Assembly: GCA_030592225.1 (NCBI GenBank)
Contig: JAUVJT010000038.1
Span: 1-12,823, forward strand
Source of the DNA: Candidatus Stahliibacteriota bacterium
GTDB lineage: Bacteria > Hydrothermota > Tepidihabitantia > B3-TA06
Direction: 5' to 3'
Length of the DNA: 12,823 nt
Both the position numbers and the translations under genes were made by a program. The notes beneath the pieces are model-generated. The model had not been told where the DNA came from, did no database searches, and saw nothing but the letters and a program-made list of their open reading frames with translations. Positions 11,990 through 12,823 of this stretch are shown here, piece after piece (positions within the stretch are counted from its first letter, which is position 1; every line of letters starts with the position of its first letter).

Positions 11990-11994
11990 AGGGC

Positions 11995-12022
11995 TTGACA
12001 ATCCATTTTAGCAAACTATAAT
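11995..12022 (+). promoter_or_regulatory. Promoter of hsp20
   Basis: TTGACA (11995-12000), a 16-base spacer, TATAAT (12017-12022): both boxes are perfect sigma70 consensus. The leader would be about 60 bases. No CIRCE operator or heat-shock sigma site is seen. Confidence 0.92.
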
Positions 12023-12090
12023 ATAGTCGAATGATAAACGCCTTAGGGGATTGGAAATTAAGAAAAAAATAACCCAAAGGAGGAATAATA

Positions 12091-12534
12091 ATGGGTAAAT
12101 TGAGAAGATACGAATCCGGATGGGGAATTGACAACCTGCGGCACGACGTAGACAGGCTGTTCGATTCCTTCTTCGGGCGCTGGTCAGGCGAAGGATACGG
12201 TGCCGTGTGGATTCCAGCCATTGATTTGGAAGAAACCAGGGACGCCATTTTTGTCCGCGCCGAGATACCGGGGATGACCAAGGAAGAAATCAAGATTCAG
12301 ACCGTCGGCGACAAGCTGATGATTTCCGGCGAGCGCAAGCATGAAGCCGAAGAAAAGGATCGTCACTTCCACCGTGTGGAGCGCGCTTACGGCAAGTTCC
12401 AGCGGGTGCTGCAATTACCGGTGGAGGTACAGTCGGACAAGGCCACGGCTTCGTACAAAGATGGAGTGCTACAGATAACCTTCCCAAAATCTGAGAAAGC
12501 CAAGGCACGCGAGATTGAGATCGAGCTAAAATAA
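12091..12534 (+). CDS. Small heat shock protein, Hsp20/alpha-crystallin family
   Basis: ATP-independent chaperone that binds unfolding proteins and forms large oligomers in the cytosol. The 147 residues are typical. An N-terminal arm (1-39) contains DVDRLFDSFFG at 19-29. The alpha-crystallin domain covers about 40-133 with IDLEETRDAIFVRAEIPGM at 44-62, the RAYGKFQRVLQLP strand at 98-110 and the DGVLQITFPK motif at 124-133. The C-terminal IxI anchor is IEI at 142-144. The ATG is preceded by AAAGGAGG with seven bases between, a strong ribosome site. A consensus promoter lies upstream, so basal expression is probably high. It is a single-gene unit between repeat elements. Confidence 0.96.
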   Translation: MGKLRRYESGWGIDNLRHDVDRLFDSFFGRWSGEGYGAVWIPAIDLEETRDAIFVRAEIPGMTKEEIKIQTVGDKLMISGERKHEAEEKDRHFHRVERAYGKFQRVLQLPVEVQSDKATASYKDGVLQITFPKSEKAKAREIEIELK

Positions 12535-12581
12535 CAAACAGCTCCTTTTCTCTAAGGAGAAAAAGATCGCATGAATTAAAA

Positions 12582-12648
12582 GTAGAGGCACGGCATACCC
12601 TATGGAATAGGGTAATATTCCAAGGGGCACACTGTGCCGTGCCTCTAC
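12582..12648 (+). repeat. Palindromic repeat carrying a composite-element core (copy 3)
   Basis: Outer arms GTAGAGGCACGGCA (12582-12595) and TGCCGTGCCTCTAC (12635-12648) pair perfectly. Between them lies a 39-base core with ATACCCTATG, a variable hairpin and GGGGCACACTG, matching the middle of copies 1 and 2. The core has two mutually exclusive perfect hairpins, TACCCTAT/ATAGGGTA (12596-12603 with 12607-12614) and TGGAATA/TATTCCA (12603-12609 with 12616-12622). GCTTTATTT follows, so the outer stem could also end hsp20 transcription. Confidence 0.82.
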
Positions 12649-12823
12649 GCTTTATTTCTATACAACGAAAATTGGATAATTACGAAGGGTTAAAGATTAA
12701 GGTGATTATCCATGAAACCGGAGTGATTTGACAAGCTGCGAACTGATAAGTCCAAATAAGTCAGGAGCTTGTCTGTTATTAAACCTGAATTCTAGCTCTT
12801 TGAGGTAGAGATACAGTTTCCGG
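12649..12823. other. Terminal region with no recognised feature
   Basis: No convincing ORF, ribosome site or repeat. A TTGACA at 12728-12733 has no matching -10 at 16 or 17 bases. Confidence 0.5.

Noticed and set aside
11985..12293. Minus-strand ORF opposite hsp20
   Set aside because: It is antisense to a clear Hsp20 gene and to its promoter, with no family resemblance.
12542..12560. Terminator directly after hsp20
   Set aside because: CTCCTT/AAGGAG forms only a six-pair stem and is followed by A residues, not T, on the coding strand.
1..12823. tRNA, rRNA or known riboswitch, including a preQ1 riboswitch upstream of queA
   Set aside because: No cloverleaf or rRNA-like segment was seen. The queA transcript appears to have no leader that could hold a riboswitch.

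Overview
The window looks like a piece of an uncultured bacterial chromosome of middling GC content. The genes are ordinary bacterial housekeeping and stress genes: IMP dehydrogenase, the queuosine enzymes Tgt and QueA, trehalose synthesis OtsA/OtsB, and an Hsp20. They sit among small membrane proteins (DUF2752, DUF4870, TM2, DUF2085) and a secreted PASTA-LEA2 protein. Promoters are sigma70-like, with TTGACA boxes and often TAGAAT as the -10. Start codons include TTG and GTG. The repeat style recalls candidate-phylum sediment genomes (WOR-3/TA06-like), but that placement is a low-confidence guess from memory.

Layout. 1-1535 (+): tail of an unknown gene, then guaB. 1536-1923: repeats only. 1924-3892 (-): a DUF2752 protein, a DUF4870/zinc-ribbon/TM2 fusion, and a stand-alone DUF4870 protein. 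4017-4529 (+): a DUF2085 protein, divergent from the previous gene. 4530-4889: repeats. 4890-7099 (-): queA then tgt, one operon. 7191-8243 (-): the PASTA-LEA2 protein with its own promoter and terminator. 8278-8534: a possible tiny ORF and repeats. 8535-11558 (-): otsA-otsB-membrane protein, tightly coupled. 11593-12090: repeats and the hsp20 promoter. 12091-12534 (+): hsp20. 12535-12823: a chimeric palindrome, then nothing recognised.

The most striking feature is a dispersed repeat built on GTTACGGGT (reverse complement ACCCGTAAC). It fills most gaps between genes, and it also lies inside three genes, always in multiples of three bases. It is read as Val-Thr-Gly in the PASTA protein, as Tyr-Gly-Cys in DUF2752, and antisense as Thr-Arg-Asn in Tgt. 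At the ends of guaB and tgt it is read as His-Pro-stop, so it supplies the stop codon of both. Between genes it flanks larger composite elements with up to three hairpins, whose arms differ between copies yet still pair perfectly. No transposase or CRISPR array is present.

A second pattern concerns promoters. Four genes (queA, PASTA-LEA2, otsA, DUF2085) have a promoter whose -10 box ends exactly six bases before the start codon, which predicts leaderless mRNAs. Genes further from a promoter or inside operons mostly have Shine-Dalgarno sites instead. Six of the seven promoters found have a 16-base spacer.
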